NCBI GenBank assembly: GCA_023409435.1
Contig: JAEYHP010000055.1
Location: forward strand, 1 to 64,000
Origin: Bacillota bacterium
GTDB lineage: Bacteria; Bacillota; Clostridia; Christensenellales; CAG-138
Reading direction: 5' to 3'
DNA length: 64,000 bases
Shown here: positions 7,060 through 16,450 of the stretch, in pieces
Layout of the letters: every line of letters begins with the position of its first letter
How positions within the stretch are numbered: the first letter of the stretch is position 1
Made by a program: the position numbers and the translations under genes
Notes under the pieces: model-generated
The model's database searches: none
What the model was told of the DNA's origin: nothing
Seen by the model: the letters and a program-made list of their open reading frames with translations, nothing else

Positions 7060-8709
7060 TTATGCGGCGTCCGCCGCATCGGCCGAAGCTGACGGCGCGA
7101 GATGAGCGTCAAACCATTCCGAAAGCTCGGCGTTTGCCGCCTGCTCAAACGCGCTGATGAGCTCCGCCTTGGTGGCGACGCCATAGGCGTTATTTTCTAT
7201 ATAAGCGCGCAGGCCGTTAAAAAACGCCTCGTCGCCGATTTTCTCTCTCAGAGCCGCAAACAAGGCGGCGCCCCGCCAATAGGCGGAATTCACATACGCA
7301 TCCTCGGTGGCATAAGAGGAAAGCGAGCCGTCTATCCGGCTGCCCAGGGCTGCGCGCTCCACCAGGTACCGGCTGTTTAATGCGCCGTATGCAGCCGTGT
7401 TCCCCGTCCGCTCAAAATAGACAAGGCTTAGGTAGCTTGTCAGTGCTTCGTCAAGCCAAGGCGCGTTAAACTGGTCCGAGCCGATGATGCCGTAGAACCA
7501 TTGGTGAATGACTTCGTGCGCGATGGTCAGCTCCAGTTCCAGCTCCCGCCCCGGCAGGTAGAGTTCCCGCTGCACCATCAGAAGGTTTGGGTACTCCATG
7601 CCCGCGTAGGCGATATCCGCCTGGGCCACGGTCAGGGTGGAATACGGGTAATTGCCCAGTATGGGAGAAAGCGTTTCGAGCACCTTTTTCACGATGGCGG
7701 CGCCCCGCGTAGCGCTTCCGTCGCTCAGCGCGTAGGAGTAGATGGTAACGTCGCCCCGCGTTTCTTTGGCCTGCTGCATGGAAAGGCCCAGCATGCATGC
7801 AAAATCGCGCACGTCTTTTGCGGCGACATAGCTTGTGGTTAACGTGCCGTTTTTCTCCGTGCCGGTAATTGCCCCGGTGGAAGCCAGCGAATACTCCGCG
7901 GGATAGGTGAGCGCCACACGGTAATCCGCAACCTCGCTGTAATAGGGGTCGCCGATGGGCGCGTAGGTGTCCGTCACCCAGCCGCCATCCTGGTAGACGG
8001 CGAGTATGGGCAGGAAATTGCCCAGCTGGTACCCAAGCTCTGTGCGGCCAAAGCGGCCGTTTCGTTCGGGCACATCCACAACAAATTCTATGGAAACCTC
8101 CGCTTTTTCCCCGGGTAAGAGTTCCTTTACAAAGGGCACCGTCAAAAGCATGCCGTCATCGGATACCTTGAAATACGCAAGCTCCCCGTTCAGGCTGACA
8201 GAGGAAACGATGACGTCTCCCTTATTAAAACCATCTTTGTAGCTGTTGGAAGCCTCGTTGTTGCCCGGTGCGGAAGCATTCTGGTATGCGTTGGGATGCA
8301 GATGGAAGGGAAGCTCAAAAAGCGTATCTCCCGTCACGTTCTCATACTCCATGCGCAGCATGGCATATAGCCTGTCGTGCGAAGGCCGCAATTCTATCGC
8401 CAGCGCATAGCTTGTATTGGGCACGCTCAATGGCCTGCCCGCCCCCGCAGGTACTGCTTCGCCCGGTACGGGCGTGGCGGAAGGCGCGGGCGTAGCCGGA
8501 AAGGCCGGGGTGGGGGCCGCTTGCATGGGGGAAGGCGAAACCGGGGCCGCGGTTGGGGAAGGGGCAGGCGTGCCTGTTTCTTTGCCGCTTGCCGGCAGCG
8601 TGAGAACGCCCGTCAGGAACAGGGCTGCAATAAGGGCGGCCATGCCAAGCACAATAAACAGCCAGACAGGCTTATTCTGCGTATACCTTCTGCCGCCGAA
8701 CCTGGGCAA
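7060..8709 (-). CDS. Membrane-anchored M1-family metallopeptidase
   Basis: 549 residues from a TTG start behind AGGGAGGGG. The N-terminus (VWLFIVLGMAALIAALFL, about residues 15-35) is one membrane segment, followed by a Pro/Ala/Thr-rich linker to about residue 90 and an extracellular catalytic part. TIAHEVIHQWFYG has the zinc-binding HExxH and is followed 18 residues later by WLDEALTSYLS, the third ligand, which is the M1/gluzincin layout. A GAMEN exopeptidase motif is replaced by AGMEYPNL, a common M1 variant. It probably trims peptides outside the cell. Thirteen bases separate it from the solute-binding protein upstream, so they form one operon. Confidence 0.88.
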   Translation of the reverse strand: MPRFGGRRYTQNKPVWLFIVLGMAALIAALFLTGVLTLPASGKETGTPAPSPTAAPVSPSPMQAAPTPAFPATPAPSATPVPGEAVPAGAGRPLSVPNTSYALAIELRPSHDRLYAMLRMEYENVTGDTLFELPFHLHPNAYQNASAPGNNEASNSYKDGFNKGDVIVSSVSLNGELAYFKVSDDGMLLTVPFVKELLPGEKAEVSIEFVVDVPERNGRFGRTELGYQLGNFLPILAVYQDGGWVTDTYAPIGDPYYSEVADYRVALTYPAEYSLASTGAITGTEKNGTLTTSYVAAKDVRDFACMLGLSMQQAKETRGDVTIYSYALSDGSATRGAAIVKKVLETLSPILGNYPYSTLTVAQADIAYAGMEYPNLLMVQRELYLPGRELELELTIAHEVIHQWFYGIIGSDQFNAPWLDEALTSYLSLVYFERTGNTAAYGALNSRYLVERAALGSRIDGSLSSYATEDAYVNSAYWRGAALFAALREKIGDEAFFNGLRAYIENNAYGVATKAELISAFEQAANAELSEWFDAHLAPSASADAADAA

Positions 8710-8722
8710 GCCAACCCCTCCC

Positions 8723-9565
8723 TTATTTATATTGGTATGTGTTCAGCCCGTACTGCGCAATGAGTGTCTGCAGCGTGCCGTCCTCTTCCATGTCCCGTAT
8801 CACTTCGCTTGCCACCATGGCAAACGCGGAGCTGTCCGTATAGGAGGCCGCCACATACCCCACCGAGCCGATCGGCGTTTCGTGCAGGGACAGCCCCTCT
8901 TCCAAAAGCCGTGGCAACTGCGCGCCGCAGGCCGCTATAAACGAGATCTTTCCCGCCTTGAGCGCTCCGACAAGGTCCGGATAGGAGGCATAGTAGATCC
9001 CCTGCAGGGAGTTATCCTGCTTTTGGGAGAACGCCTTCCAGGCGCTTTCCGCGGCGCTTCCCTGTATCATACCGAGCAAGCCCGCGGATAACGAAGCCCG
9101 CTCATCCCCCTTGCGGCAAATGAGCCGCACGCTGTCCTCATAATAGGGGGTGGAGTAGGCGTAATCCGTATCGCTCGTGTCCCAGATCTGCGCAAACGCC
9201 AGGTCGATTTCGCCGCTGGTCAGCTTGGGCTGCGCCGTGTAGGCGGTAACGGATGTAAGCTCCAGCGACACTTCGGGCGGCAGCTCCGGGAAAATACGGC
9301 GCGCCACCTCCCGCGCTATGGCGACCTCCAGGCCATCCTCGTTTTCCGAAAAGCCGGGCATATCCGTGCGCACGCCCACGCGAATTACGCCCAGGCGCTG
9401 GGCGCGTAAAAGCTCTGGCGTGTTTAAGAGCTGGCTTGCGGGGCGCAGCAAAACAAGCAGCAGCACCACGATGACGACGGGCGCCGCCACAAGGAGAAGG
9501 CGCAACCTGTTTTGCATAAGACCGGCCATATAGCGGACGCGCCGCCTGTTACGCCGCTTTTGCAT
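8723..9565 (-). CDS. Family 3 solute-binding protein, membrane-anchored, without transporter genes
   Basis: 280 residues; ATG behind GGGAGAG. Residues 1-20 are strongly basic, 20-42 a membrane segment with no lipobox cysteine, so it is anchored by an uncleaved or ordinary signal helix. The rest matches bacterial solute-binding family 3: LGVIRVGVRTDMPGFSE, GLEVAIAREVARRI, LTSGEIDLAFAQIWDT, and a closing MEEDGTLQTLIAQYG. Ligand likely an amino acid. No permease or ATPase gene lies next to it; it is paired with an extracellular peptidase, so peptide sensing or amino-acid capture after peptide cleavage is a reasonable inference. Confidence 0.82.
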   Translation of the reverse strand: MQKRRNRRRVRYMAGLMQNRLRLLLVAAPVVIVVLLLVLLRPASQLLNTPELLRAQRLGVIRVGVRTDMPGFSENEDGLEVAIAREVARRIFPELPPEVSLELTSVTAYTAQPKLTSGEIDLAFAQIWDTSDTDYAYSTPYYEDSVRLICRKGDERASLSAGLLGMIQGSAAESAWKAFSQKQDNSLQGIYYASYPDLVGALKAGKISFIAACGAQLPRLLEEGLSLHETPIGSVGYVAASYTDSSAFAMVASEVIRDMEEDGTLQTLIAQYGLNTYQYK

Positions 9566-10080
9566 TCTACTCTCCCGCCATCCGTTTCATGCCGCTGATA
9601 ACGTCCGCGGGACGATCAGCGGATTTTCCTGTAGGTTAAAAGTGCGTATACGCACTCCAACTCATCAACAAGCCCTTTACCGTCATCCTGAGCGAAGCGA
9701 AGGATCTTGAAGCGCCTATATTGAGGGTTTATAGCGAGAATCAGATTCTCGCCTCCGGCTCAGAATGACAAACGAATGGTTACGGTCTGAGTCGCAAAAC
9801 ACACTTTTTAGGCAAATCCGACGCACTGCCAAGCCAGTCGCTCTTAAAATTGGAAACAACAGCTTAAACGCCGACCCTGGATGCGTCAGAAGTATTGTAT
9901 CCCATTTGCTTACGTCTGGCAAATGGTGAAAACACAATATTCATGGTACGTTCACAGTTCCCGCCCGCCCTCTTATGTTGCAATGACACGTCAAACGTTG
10001 TAGAATGAAGTAGTTATACGATATAATAGCGAAGCGTGTGCCGATCCATATATACGGGTGCATGCCGGGAGGTTTTCGCC
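9566..10080. other. Gene-free stretch with a dispersed-repeat fragment
   Basis: No convincing coding region. Bases 9680-9768 contain CATCCTGAGCGAAGCGAAGG, a motif I recall from intergenic repeats of many bacteria, followed by an imperfect hairpin (GCGAGAATC/GATTCTCGC) and GGCTCAGAATGACA. The remainder shows no clear structure except a TATAAT-like box at about 10021-10026 (ATATAA) before the hydrolase gene. Confidence 0.5.
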
Positions 10081-10980
10081 GTGGCTCTGGCTCTGCAAAT
10101 GAAGAAGTTTATCAATTCCGAACATGCCGGGGATTATGCGTCCATCGTGCTGCCGGGTTTTCCGGATAAAAGCGGCGCGGCAACGCCGGAAGAAGCAAAG
10201 GTCCATTATCTGGAGGCGGGCGTCGGGGAGCCGCTGCTGCTGCTGCATACCGTAGGGCAAAGCCTGTATACCTGGCGCAACGTGTTTAACTCCCTTTCCG
10301 AGCATTACCGGGTTATCGCAATCGATCTTATCGGCCACGGCTATTCCGGCCGCCCCGTGCAGTTTGACTATACCATCGCCGAGCATGCCGATGCGCTTCG
10401 CATGTTCATGGATGCGAAAGGCATTGAAAGCGCTCATATCGTCGGTTTCTCCATGGGGGCCCTGTATGCGCTGGATTTTATAGCGAAAAATCCGGACCGT
10501 GTGGGCAAAGTTGTTCTGCTTTCGCCCGGCGGGATTACGCCGGAAATGCCGCTTGCGGTGCGCATGCTGCAAAGCCCGCTGTTCGGCGGCCTTGCGTGCA
10601 GGCTCTATAACCGCAGGACAGTGGAAAGAATGCTTTCGGAGTGCTTTTTTGATCTCACCAACCTGACCGAAGAGGTGCTCGATTCGTACTACGCCACAGT
10701 CGCCGACCCCTATTCCAGAAAAGCTATCCAGCTTTCCGTTCTTAACTTCGATGAGCAGGAAGTGGAAAAATCGCTTCGCAACGTGACCGCTCCCGTGTTG
10801 ATACTCTGGGGCGGAGAGGACAAATGGCACAACCCCAACAGCAGCGAACTGTACCACGCCATACTGGAGAACGCGCAGTCCTCCGTCATCCGCAATGCGG
10901 GGCACTTGCTGCATGAGGAAAAGGCGCAGCGGTTTGTGGATGCCATAATGGAATACATACCCGCGCCGGTGGATTTATAA
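10081..10980 (+). CDS. Alpha/beta-hydrolase
   Basis: 299 residues from the GTG at 10081, chosen because GGGAGG lies eight bases upstream; an earlier GTG at 10036 lacks a ribosome-binding site. Motifs in order: LLLLHTVGQSLYTWRN (oxyanion region), VIAIDLIGHGYSGRP, nucleophile elbow GFSMG, LWGGEDKWHNP (acid) and NAGHLLHEE (histidine). This is the complete Ser-Asp-His triad of the esterase/lipase/C-C hydrolase group. No signal peptide, so cytoplasmic. Substrate unknown; next gene, mscS, begins 70 bases downstream on the same strand. Confidence 0.88.
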   Translation: MALALQMKKFINSEHAGDYASIVLPGFPDKSGAATPEEAKVHYLEAGVGEPLLLLHTVGQSLYTWRNVFNSLSEHYRVIAIDLIGHGYSGRPVQFDYTIAEHADALRMFMDAKGIESAHIVGFSMGALYALDFIAKNPDRVGKVVLLSPGGITPEMPLAVRMLQSPLFGGLACRLYNRRTVERMLSECFFDLTNLTEEVLDSYYATVADPYSRKAIQLSVLNFDEQEVEKSLRNVTAPVLILWGGEDKWHNPNSSELYHAILENAQSSVIRNAGHLLHEEKAQRFVDAIMEYIPAPVDL

Positions 10981-11050
10981 AAGCATAAGTCAGGGTATAC
11001 TCCTTCCTGGGCGCATTGGGTAGTAAAACCTGGCGCAAAGGAGGAAAGGT

Positions 11051-11902
11051 ATGGAGAATCTCCTTACTACAATACGGGATAATTGGATTGCGTACGCATG
11101 GGATGCGTTCGGCATCCTGCTGATATGGGTCGTGGCGACGGTACTATCAAAGACCGTTTCCAGAATCATTACGGCCTCACAGCGCAAGCGGGCATCAAAG
11201 CTTGCACCGGAACGCCAAAGGAAGGCGGAAACTGCCGCCACCATAACCAAAAGCCTGAGCCGGTATGCCATATTCTTTCTTGCCATCGCGGCTACCATCG
11301 GCCAGCTTGGGCTGACTTCCGCCATGAGTTCGCTGCTTGCGGCGGCGGGGGTCGGCGGTATCGCACTCGGCATCGGCGCGCAGAGCTTCATCAAGGATGT
11401 CGTTGCGGGCCTTTTTTTGATTTTTGAGGATCAAATGTCCGTGGGGGATTATATCACCGCCGCGGACGTCACCGGCACCGTGGAGGAAATCACATTAAGA
11501 ACCACCGTGGTGCGCGGGTTCCGGGGGGAGATCAACGTTATACCCAACGGCAGCATCGGAGTATTGACCAACTTCTCCCGCGCGGATTACCTGGCCATGG
11601 TGGATGTGGCAATCGACCGGGAGGCGGATATCGCCCGCGCGGAACGCTGCATGCGGGAAGAGGCCGAGGCCTACGCCAAACAGAGCGATACCGCGCTTGA
11701 CGCGCCGCAGGTCCTGGGCGTTACGGCGATCGGCGGCGAAGGCGTCACCATGCGCATGATATTGCGCGTCAAGCCCATGGCCCAGTGGTCTGCGGAACGC
11801 GCGCTCAACCGCCGCATCAAGGAGCGCTTTGAAAAGGAAGACATCCCGCTCGCCTATCAGCGGCTGGTCATCAAAAACGACATAAAGCAGAGCGCATCTT
11901 AA
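11051..11902 (+). CDS. mscS: Small-conductance mechanosensitive channel
   Basis: 283 residues, with AAAGGAGG before the ATG. Three membrane segments: about 10-35, 68-88 and the pore helix AAAGVGGIALGIGAQSF (about 95-112) with the MscS alternating Gly/Ala pattern, then FIKDVVAGLFLIFEDQ and the beta domain (VGDYI, GTVEEITLRTTVVR, IPNGSI). It opens under membrane tension to release solutes during osmotic downshift. Followed by a DUF951 gene, a pairing I recall from other Firmicutes. Confidence 0.93.
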   Translation: MENLLTTIRDNWIAYAWDAFGILLIWVVATVLSKTVSRIITASQRKRASKLAPERQRKAETAATITKSLSRYAIFFLAIAATIGQLGLTSAMSSLLAAAGVGGIALGIGAQSFIKDVVAGLFLIFEDQMSVGDYITAADVTGTVEEITLRTTVVRGFRGEINVIPNGSIGVLTNFSRADYLAMVDVAIDREADIARAERCMREEAEAYAKQSDTALDAPQVLGVTAIGGEGVTMRMILRVKPMAQWSAERALNRRIKERFEKEDIPLAYQRLVIKNDIKQSAS

Positions 11903-11926
11903 GCGCGGACATAGGCGGAGGAAGCC

Positions 11927-12124
11927 ATGATCGAACAGTTTGAGCTACTCGATCGCGTACAGATGAAAAAGCCCCACGCCTGCGGCGGCAACGACTGGAC
12001 GATCATACGCGTGGGCGCGGACGTGAAGATCAAATGCAATGTGTGCGGCCGTATCGTAATGATGGACCGCGTTGAGTTTATCAAGCGGAGCAAAAAATTG
12101 CTCCCGAAAGGACAACAGGCATGA
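11927..12124 (+). CDS. DUF951 zinc-ribbon protein
   Basis: 65 residues. The family's signature is complete: KKPHACGGNDW, GADVKIKCNVCGRIVMMDR, FIKRSKKLL. Three cysteines and one histidine could bind zinc. Function of the family is unknown; it commonly sits near mscS or ychF in Firmicutes. The stop codon overlaps the ATG of the first signal peptidase gene (ATGA), so translation is coupled. Confidence 0.9.
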   Translation: MIEQFELLDRVQMKKPHACGGNDWTIIRVGADVKIKCNVCGRIVMMDRVEFIKRSKKLLPKGQQA

Positions 12125-12729
12125 ACGCTCCGGCAATGAACCGCCGTGATTACAGGACGCTGCAGGCTGCGGCGGAAGAACTGCACAGCTCGGACCCTGA
12201 GTACAGGCGCGCCGTCAATTTGGATTTTCTGGTGTATGTGCTTTCGGTCGTATTGATCGCGCTGTCTTTACGCGCGTTTATCGGGGAGCCGGTGCGGGTG
12301 GACGGCCCCTCCATGCTGCCCACGCTGCAGGACACCGAGTATATGCTCGCGGAAAAGGTCTCCTACTACTTTCATCCGCCCGAACGCGGGGATATTGCCA
12401 TCGTATTCTATCCCGGCTTTACGGTAAGCTGCGTCAAGCGGATTATCGGTCTCCCCGGCGAGCGCATCTCCATATACGACGGCAAGGTATATATCAACGG
12501 TGAGGAGCTTGACGAGAGCGAGTACTGGAACGATTATATCGAGGGCAATATGAAGGAACTCACCGTGCCCGAGAACACCGTGTTCGTCATGGGGGATAAC
12601 CGCAACATCAGCGGGGACAGCCGCATGCGGGAAGTCGGCCCCATTCCCTTTGAAAAGGTGTTGGGCAAGGTCCGCATGGTGATGTGGCCGTTCGGATCGT
12701 TCCGCTCCATCACGCATGGCGTTTATTAA
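12121..12729 (+). CDS. lepB: Type I signal peptidase, copy 1
   Basis: 202 residues. One N-terminal membrane segment (LDFLVYVLSVVLIALSLRAF, about 36-56), then the catalytic serine in GPSMLPTL, the catalytic lysine in VKRIIGLPGE, and GDNRNISGDSR (box E). It cleaves signal peptides from exported proteins at the outer face of the membrane. It is coupled to the DUF951 gene. Its N-terminal cytoplasmic stretch (RxLxxAAEELHSxDxxYRR) is shared with copy 2, which argues for tandem duplication. Confidence 0.93.
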   Translation: MNAPAMNRRDYRTLQAAAEELHSSDPEYRRAVNLDFLVYVLSVVLIALSLRAFIGEPVRVDGPSMLPTLQDTEYMLAEKVSYYFHPPERGDIAIVFYPGFTVSCVKRIIGLPGERISIYDGKVYINGEELDESEYWNDYIEGNMKELTVPENTVFVMGDNRNISGDSRMREVGPIPFEKVLGKVRMVMWPFGSFRSITHGVY

Positions 12730-12751
12730 TGGCGAGAACAAGGAGACTTTG

Positions 12752-13363
12752 ATGAGCCCGCAGCATGTGAACGCGCGAACGCGCAGGGCCTTGCGCCAGG
12801 CAGCCGAGGAGCTGCACGCAAAGGATGCGCACTACCGCCGTACCATGAATGCGGACTTTGTTATATACCTTCTCATAGTCGTGCTTTTTGCGCTCTCCAT
12901 ACGGCTGTTTGTGGGCGAACCCGTGCTCATAGAAGGGAATTCCATGTATCCCACTCTGCACAATGGGGAGCGCATTGTGCTCGAAAAGCTTACGTACTAC
13001 AGGCAGGAGCCCGCGCGGGGGGATATCGTCGTCTGCTTCTACCCCGGGCACGCGGTCAGCCGGGTCAAGCGTATCGTGGGCCTGCCGGGGGAACGCGTCG
13101 CCATCCGCAACGGAGCCGTGTATATTGACGGCGGGCAGCTCGATGAGCGCGCGTACTGGAACGATGAGGTCATCGGGGACATGGAGGAACGGCTTGTGCC
13201 GGAAGGCTCCGTGTTCGTCATGGGCGATAACCGCAACCACAGCACGGACAGCAGGGAGGTAAGCGTCGGCTTCATTCCCTATGAAAAGATACTTGGCCGC
13301 GCCGTCCTCGTTTTCTGGCCTCCGGATGCTGCCCGCACGGTTCGGCATATAACGCTTCCATGA
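12752..13363 (+). CDS. lepB: Type I signal peptidase, copy 2
   Basis: 203 residues from the ATG at 12752, which has AAGGAG upstream; a longer in-frame start overlaps copy 1. Same layout as copy 1: cytoplasmic RQAAEELHAKDAHYRR, one membrane segment, catalytic EGNSMYPTL, VKRIVGLPGER and GDNRNHSTDSREV. All catalytic residues are intact, so it should be active. Very similar to copy 1 along its length, including YWND and the extracellular insert, so it is a paralogue from local duplication. Confidence 0.93.
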   Translation: MSPQHVNARTRRALRQAAEELHAKDAHYRRTMNADFVIYLLIVVLFALSIRLFVGEPVLIEGNSMYPTLHNGERIVLEKLTYYRQEPARGDIVVCFYPGHAVSRVKRIVGLPGERVAIRNGAVYIDGGQLDERAYWNDEVIGDMEERLVPEGSVFVMGDNRNHSTDSREVSVGFIPYEKILGRAVLVFWPPDAARTVRHITLP

Positions 13364-13477
13364 GCGTTTTTGAGTCAAGGTAAGCACGCTTATGGTCATG
13401 CGGCTTACCGTATTTGATAAGGATTCCCGGTTTTTAGCGGCAAATTTCGCCGCAATGCGGCAGGAAAGGAGTACGCC

Positions 13478-14026
13478 ATGCAGCTAAGCCGCACCGCGCA
13501 CAAAAAAGCGGAATACGCCCGCCATAGTTTTCTTTCGTGGCTGTTTGTGCTCCTGGAGGTGGCCGCGGCGCTTGCCGTCGTGTTCCTGGTTGTGCTGTTT
13601 CCGGTGCGGGTGAGCGGCAGCTCTATGGCCCCCACGCTGCAGCAGGGGGAAATTTTATTGATCGACAGATTGACATTGTTTTTGCGTTCGCCCCTACGCG
13701 GCGACCTTGTGATATTCGAAAACCCGTCCACCGGGGAGGAGCTCATTAAGCGCGTAATCGCCCTGCCGGGTGAAACGGTGGAGATTGTGAACGGCGTCGT
13801 GTATATCGATGGCCGGATGCTCGACGAGGCCGCCTATTCCCCTTCCGCCGCCAAGGAGTTTGAACCTATCGTGGTGCCGGAGGACTCCGTATTCGTCCTG
13901 GGGGATGACCGTGCGGCAAGCCTCGACAGCCGCGATCCCGCTTTGGGGTGCGTCCCGCTGAACCTGCTCGACGGCAAAGTCCGCGTCCGCGTTTCCCCGC
14001 TGACCCGCGCCGCGCTCTTTGCATAG
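13478..14026 (+). CDS. lepB: Type I signal peptidase, copy 3 (divergent)
   Basis: 182 residues behind AAAGGAG. One membrane segment (about 20-40), serine in SGSSMAPTL, lysine in IKRVIALPGE, and GDDRAASLDSRD in place of GDNR. It is shorter and less like copies 1 and 2, lacking their N-terminal block and the YWND region, so it is an older paralogue. Catalytic dyad intact. A repeat element follows it directly. Confidence 0.92.
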   Translation: MQLSRTAHKKAEYARHSFLSWLFVLLEVAAALAVVFLVVLFPVRVSGSSMAPTLQQGEILLIDRLTLFLRSPLRGDLVIFENPSTGEELIKRVIALPGETVEIVNGVVYIDGRMLDEAAYSPSAAKEFEPIVVPEDSVFVLGDDRAASLDSRDPALGCVPLNLLDGKVRVRVSPLTRAALFA

Positions 14027-14048
14027 ACTGGAAAAAAGCTGAAGGGCT

Positions 14049-14310
14049 ACGTTGAGGGCTCTGCCTGACGGACCCGCAGTTTGCAATGGATGTGCAATTC
14101 CTAATGGGCTTGCACTCCCTTGCGCACTGAGCTTCCGCTTCGCTTGTTCCGCCACTGGCGGCGCTCAGCTTTGGCTCCCAAGCACCCGCTTAGGGCCGTA
14201 ACGGCCCTAAGAACCCATTCTCGGAAACGTCCTAAATAGGACGTTTCCGATAGAGGGATTCCTAAGGGATGTGTCCCTTGGGTGGGGGTTCGGGGGCAAA
14301 GCCCCTGAAA
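14049..14310 (-). repeat. Modular intergenic repeat, family A, copy 2
   Basis: Reverse orientation of the 24.4-kb copy. Read on the plus strand: ACGTTGAGGGCTCTGCC, an inserted module with CCGCCACTGGCGGCGCTCAG, CTTAGGGCCGTAACGGCCCTAAG, a variable hairpin GGAAACGTCC/GGACGTTTCC, AAGGGATGTGTCCCTT and GGGGCAAAGCCCCTGAA. It lies between the third signal peptidase and metG. Confidence 0.85.
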
Positions 14311-14355
14311 AGTTTGAATACACATGAAACTGCGGTAGCACGCGCAAAAACGTGG

Positions 14356-14361
14356 TATACT
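14356..14361 (+). promoter_or_regulatory. Probable -10 box of metG
   Basis: TATACT in GGTATACTAAAC, 68 bases before the metG start. The same GGTATACTAAAC string precedes the WG-repeat gene at 44439. No clear -35 box is visible. Confidence 0.4.
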
Positions 14362-14428
14362 AAACAAAGCTTTACTTTTAAACAGGAATTTTATGCCAGC
14401 GCCTGCATGGCTGAACCAGGAGGAACAT

Positions 14429-16450
14429 ATGCCAAAGCCCACATTTTATATCACCACCCCCATTTATTACCCCAGCGATAAGCTGCACATCGGCCATGCG
14501 TACAGCACTGTCGCCGCGGACGCTATCGCCCGCTACAAGCGCCAGACGGGCTACGACGTGTATTTTCTGACAGGCTCGGACGAGCACGGCCAGAAGATCG
14601 AACGCAAGGCTGCCCAGAATGGCGTAACGCCCAAGGAATATGTGGATAAGATCGTGGCGTCGTTCCAGGCGCTGTGGAAGCTACTTGATATCTCCAACGA
14701 CGGTTTTATCCGCACCACGGACGATTACCACGAAAAAAGCGTGCAGAAGATGTTTAAGAAGCTCTACGAGCAGGGCGATATCTACAAATCCGCCTATACC
14801 GGGCATTACTGCACGCCGTGCGAAAGCTTCTGGCTGGAGCGGCAATTGAACGAAGGCCGCTGCCCGGATTGCGGTGGCCCCGTGGAAATGGTGGAAGAGG
14901 AAAGCTACTTCTTCCGCATGAGCAAGTATGCGGACCGGCTCATCGAGCATATTAAGTCCCACCCCGAGTTCATACAACCGCCCTCGCGTACCAACGAGAT
15001 GCTGCAGAATTTCCTGCTGCCCGGCCTTGAGGATCTGTGCGTAAGCCGCACCAGCTTCAAGTGGGGCATTCCCGTGGACTTTGACGAAAAGCACGTCGTA
15101 TACGTATGGTTGGACGCGCTTTCCAATTACATCACAAAGCTCGGCTTTTATTCGGAGGACGACAGCCTCTACAAAAAATACTGGCCCTGCGACGTGCACC
15201 TTGTCGGCAAGGAGAGCGTGCGCTTCCATACCATTATATGGCCCATCATGCTCATGGCATTAGGCGAACCACTGCCCAAGCAGGTGTTCGGCCACGGCTG
15301 GCTGGTATTAGACGGCGGCAAGATGAGTAAGTCTAAAGGCAACGTCGTGGACCCCGTGAAGCTGTGCGACCGCTACGGCGTGGACGCCTTACGCTACTTC
15401 CTGCTGCGCGAGGTACCCTTCGGGTCGGACGGCGTGTTCTCCAACGAGGCGCTGATCAACCGCATCAACAGCGATCTTGCGAACGATCTCGGAAACCTTC
15501 TTTCCCGCACCGTCGCCATGATCGGCAAATACTTTGATGAAGTCGTGCCCGCGCCTACGGCTCCCATACCGGAGCAGGACGACGCGCTCATCGCCATGGC
15601 GCAGGCCTTGCCTGCCGCCGTGGACGCGCAGATGAAGGACCTGAAGCTGCCCGAAGCGTTGGCGGAACTCTGGAAGCTCGTTTCGGCCAGCAACAAATAT
15701 ATCGACGTGACCGCCCCCTGGGTGCTCGCCAAGGACGAGGCGCACAAGGCGCGCCTGGGCACGGTGCTTTACAATCTCGCCGAAAGCCTCCGCTATATCG
15801 CGGTGCTCGTACAGCCTTTCCTGACCGGAACGCCCAAGGAAATGTTCAAACAGCTGGGCGTCGCGGGGGAGGAACTGACTTCCATGGACAGCCTGAAGAA
15901 ATTCGGCGCGTTAAAGCCCGGTACGCGTGTGCAAAAGGGTGAGGCGCTGTTCCCGCGCATCGACGTCAAGAAGGAGCTTGCGGAGCTGGAAACGGAGACC
16001 CTAGCCGCTCAGGCCGCAGCTGCTGCAAAGAACGTGGCCGCCGCAAAGCCGGAAGCCGCAAAGGTTGAGGCCGCGCCTGCCGCGCCCGCAGAAAGCAAGC
16101 ATGCGGACGAAGACCCGCTGCCCGAGATCGACTACGCGGATTTTGCTAAGCTGGATTTGCGCCTGGCGAAAGTCCTTGCCTGCGAGGAAATCAAGCACAG
16201 CAAGAAGCTTCTTAAGCTTACCCTCAAAGTAGGCGAGGAAGAACGCACGGTGGTTTCCGGCATCAAGACCTGGTATCAGACTGACGACCTTGTGGGCAAG
16301 ACGGTGGTGCTGGTCGCAAACCTCAAACCCATCGTCCTTGCAGGCGTCGAAAGCCGCGGCATGATACTCTGCGCTTCCGATCAGGAAGACGTCAACCTTT
16401 CCGCGCTGACCACGATGGCGGAGATGGCTGATGGTTTGAAAGTAAGATAA
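14429..16450 (+). CDS. metG: Methionyl-tRNA synthetase
   Basis: 673 residues from the ATG at 14429 (AGGAGG five bases upstream; an upstream in-frame ATG has none). Class I motifs are HIGHAY near the start and KMSKSKGNVVDP near residue 300. A zinc knuckle CTPCESF...CPDCG lies near 130-150. After the anticodon-binding domain comes an Ala/Lys/Pro-rich linker (about 520-560) and a C-terminal tRNA-binding (EMAP/Trbp111-like) domain: FAKLDLRLAKVL, VVSGIKTWY, LKPIVLAGVESRGM. It charges tRNA-Met; the C-terminal domain normally dimerises the enzyme. Confidence 0.97.
   Translation: MPKPTFYITTPIYYPSDKLHIGHAYSTVAADAIARYKRQTGYDVYFLTGSDEHGQKIERKAAQNGVTPKEYVDKIVASFQALWKLLDISNDGFIRTTDDYHEKSVQKMFKKLYEQGDIYKSAYTGHYCTPCESFWLERQLNEGRCPDCGGPVEMVEEESYFFRMSKYADRLIEHIKSHPEFIQPPSRTNEMLQNFLLPGLEDLCVSRTSFKWGIPVDFDEKHVVYVWLDALSNYITKLGFYSEDDSLYKKYWPCDVHLVGKESVRFHTIIWPIMLMALGEPLPKQVFGHGWLVLDGGKMSKSKGNVVDPVKLCDRYGVDALRYFLLREVPFGSDGVFSNEALINRINSDLANDLGNLLSRTVAMIGKYFDEVVPAPTAPIPEQDDALIAMAQALPAAVDAQMKDLKLPEALAELWKLVSASNKYIDVTAPWVLAKDEAHKARLGTVLYNLAESLRYIAVLVQPFLTGTPKEMFKQLGVAGEELTSMDSLKKFGALKPGTRVQKGEALFPRIDVKKELAELETETLAAQAAAAAKNVAAAKPEAAKVEAAPAAPAESKHADEDPLPEIDYADFAKLDLRLAKVLACEEIKHSKKLLKLTLKVGEEERTVVSGIKTWYQTDDLVGKTVVLVANLKPIVLAGVESRGMILCASDQEDVNLSALTTMAEMADGLKVR

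Noticed and set aside
9566..10080. Possible gene at 9716-9937 (-)
   Set aside because: No ribosome-binding site, and the frame crosses a dispersed-repeat fragment with a hairpin.
12716..12751. Longer start for signal peptidase copy 2
   Set aside because: ATG at 12716 overlaps copy 1 and has no ribosome-binding site; ATG at 12752 has AAGGAG at good spacing.
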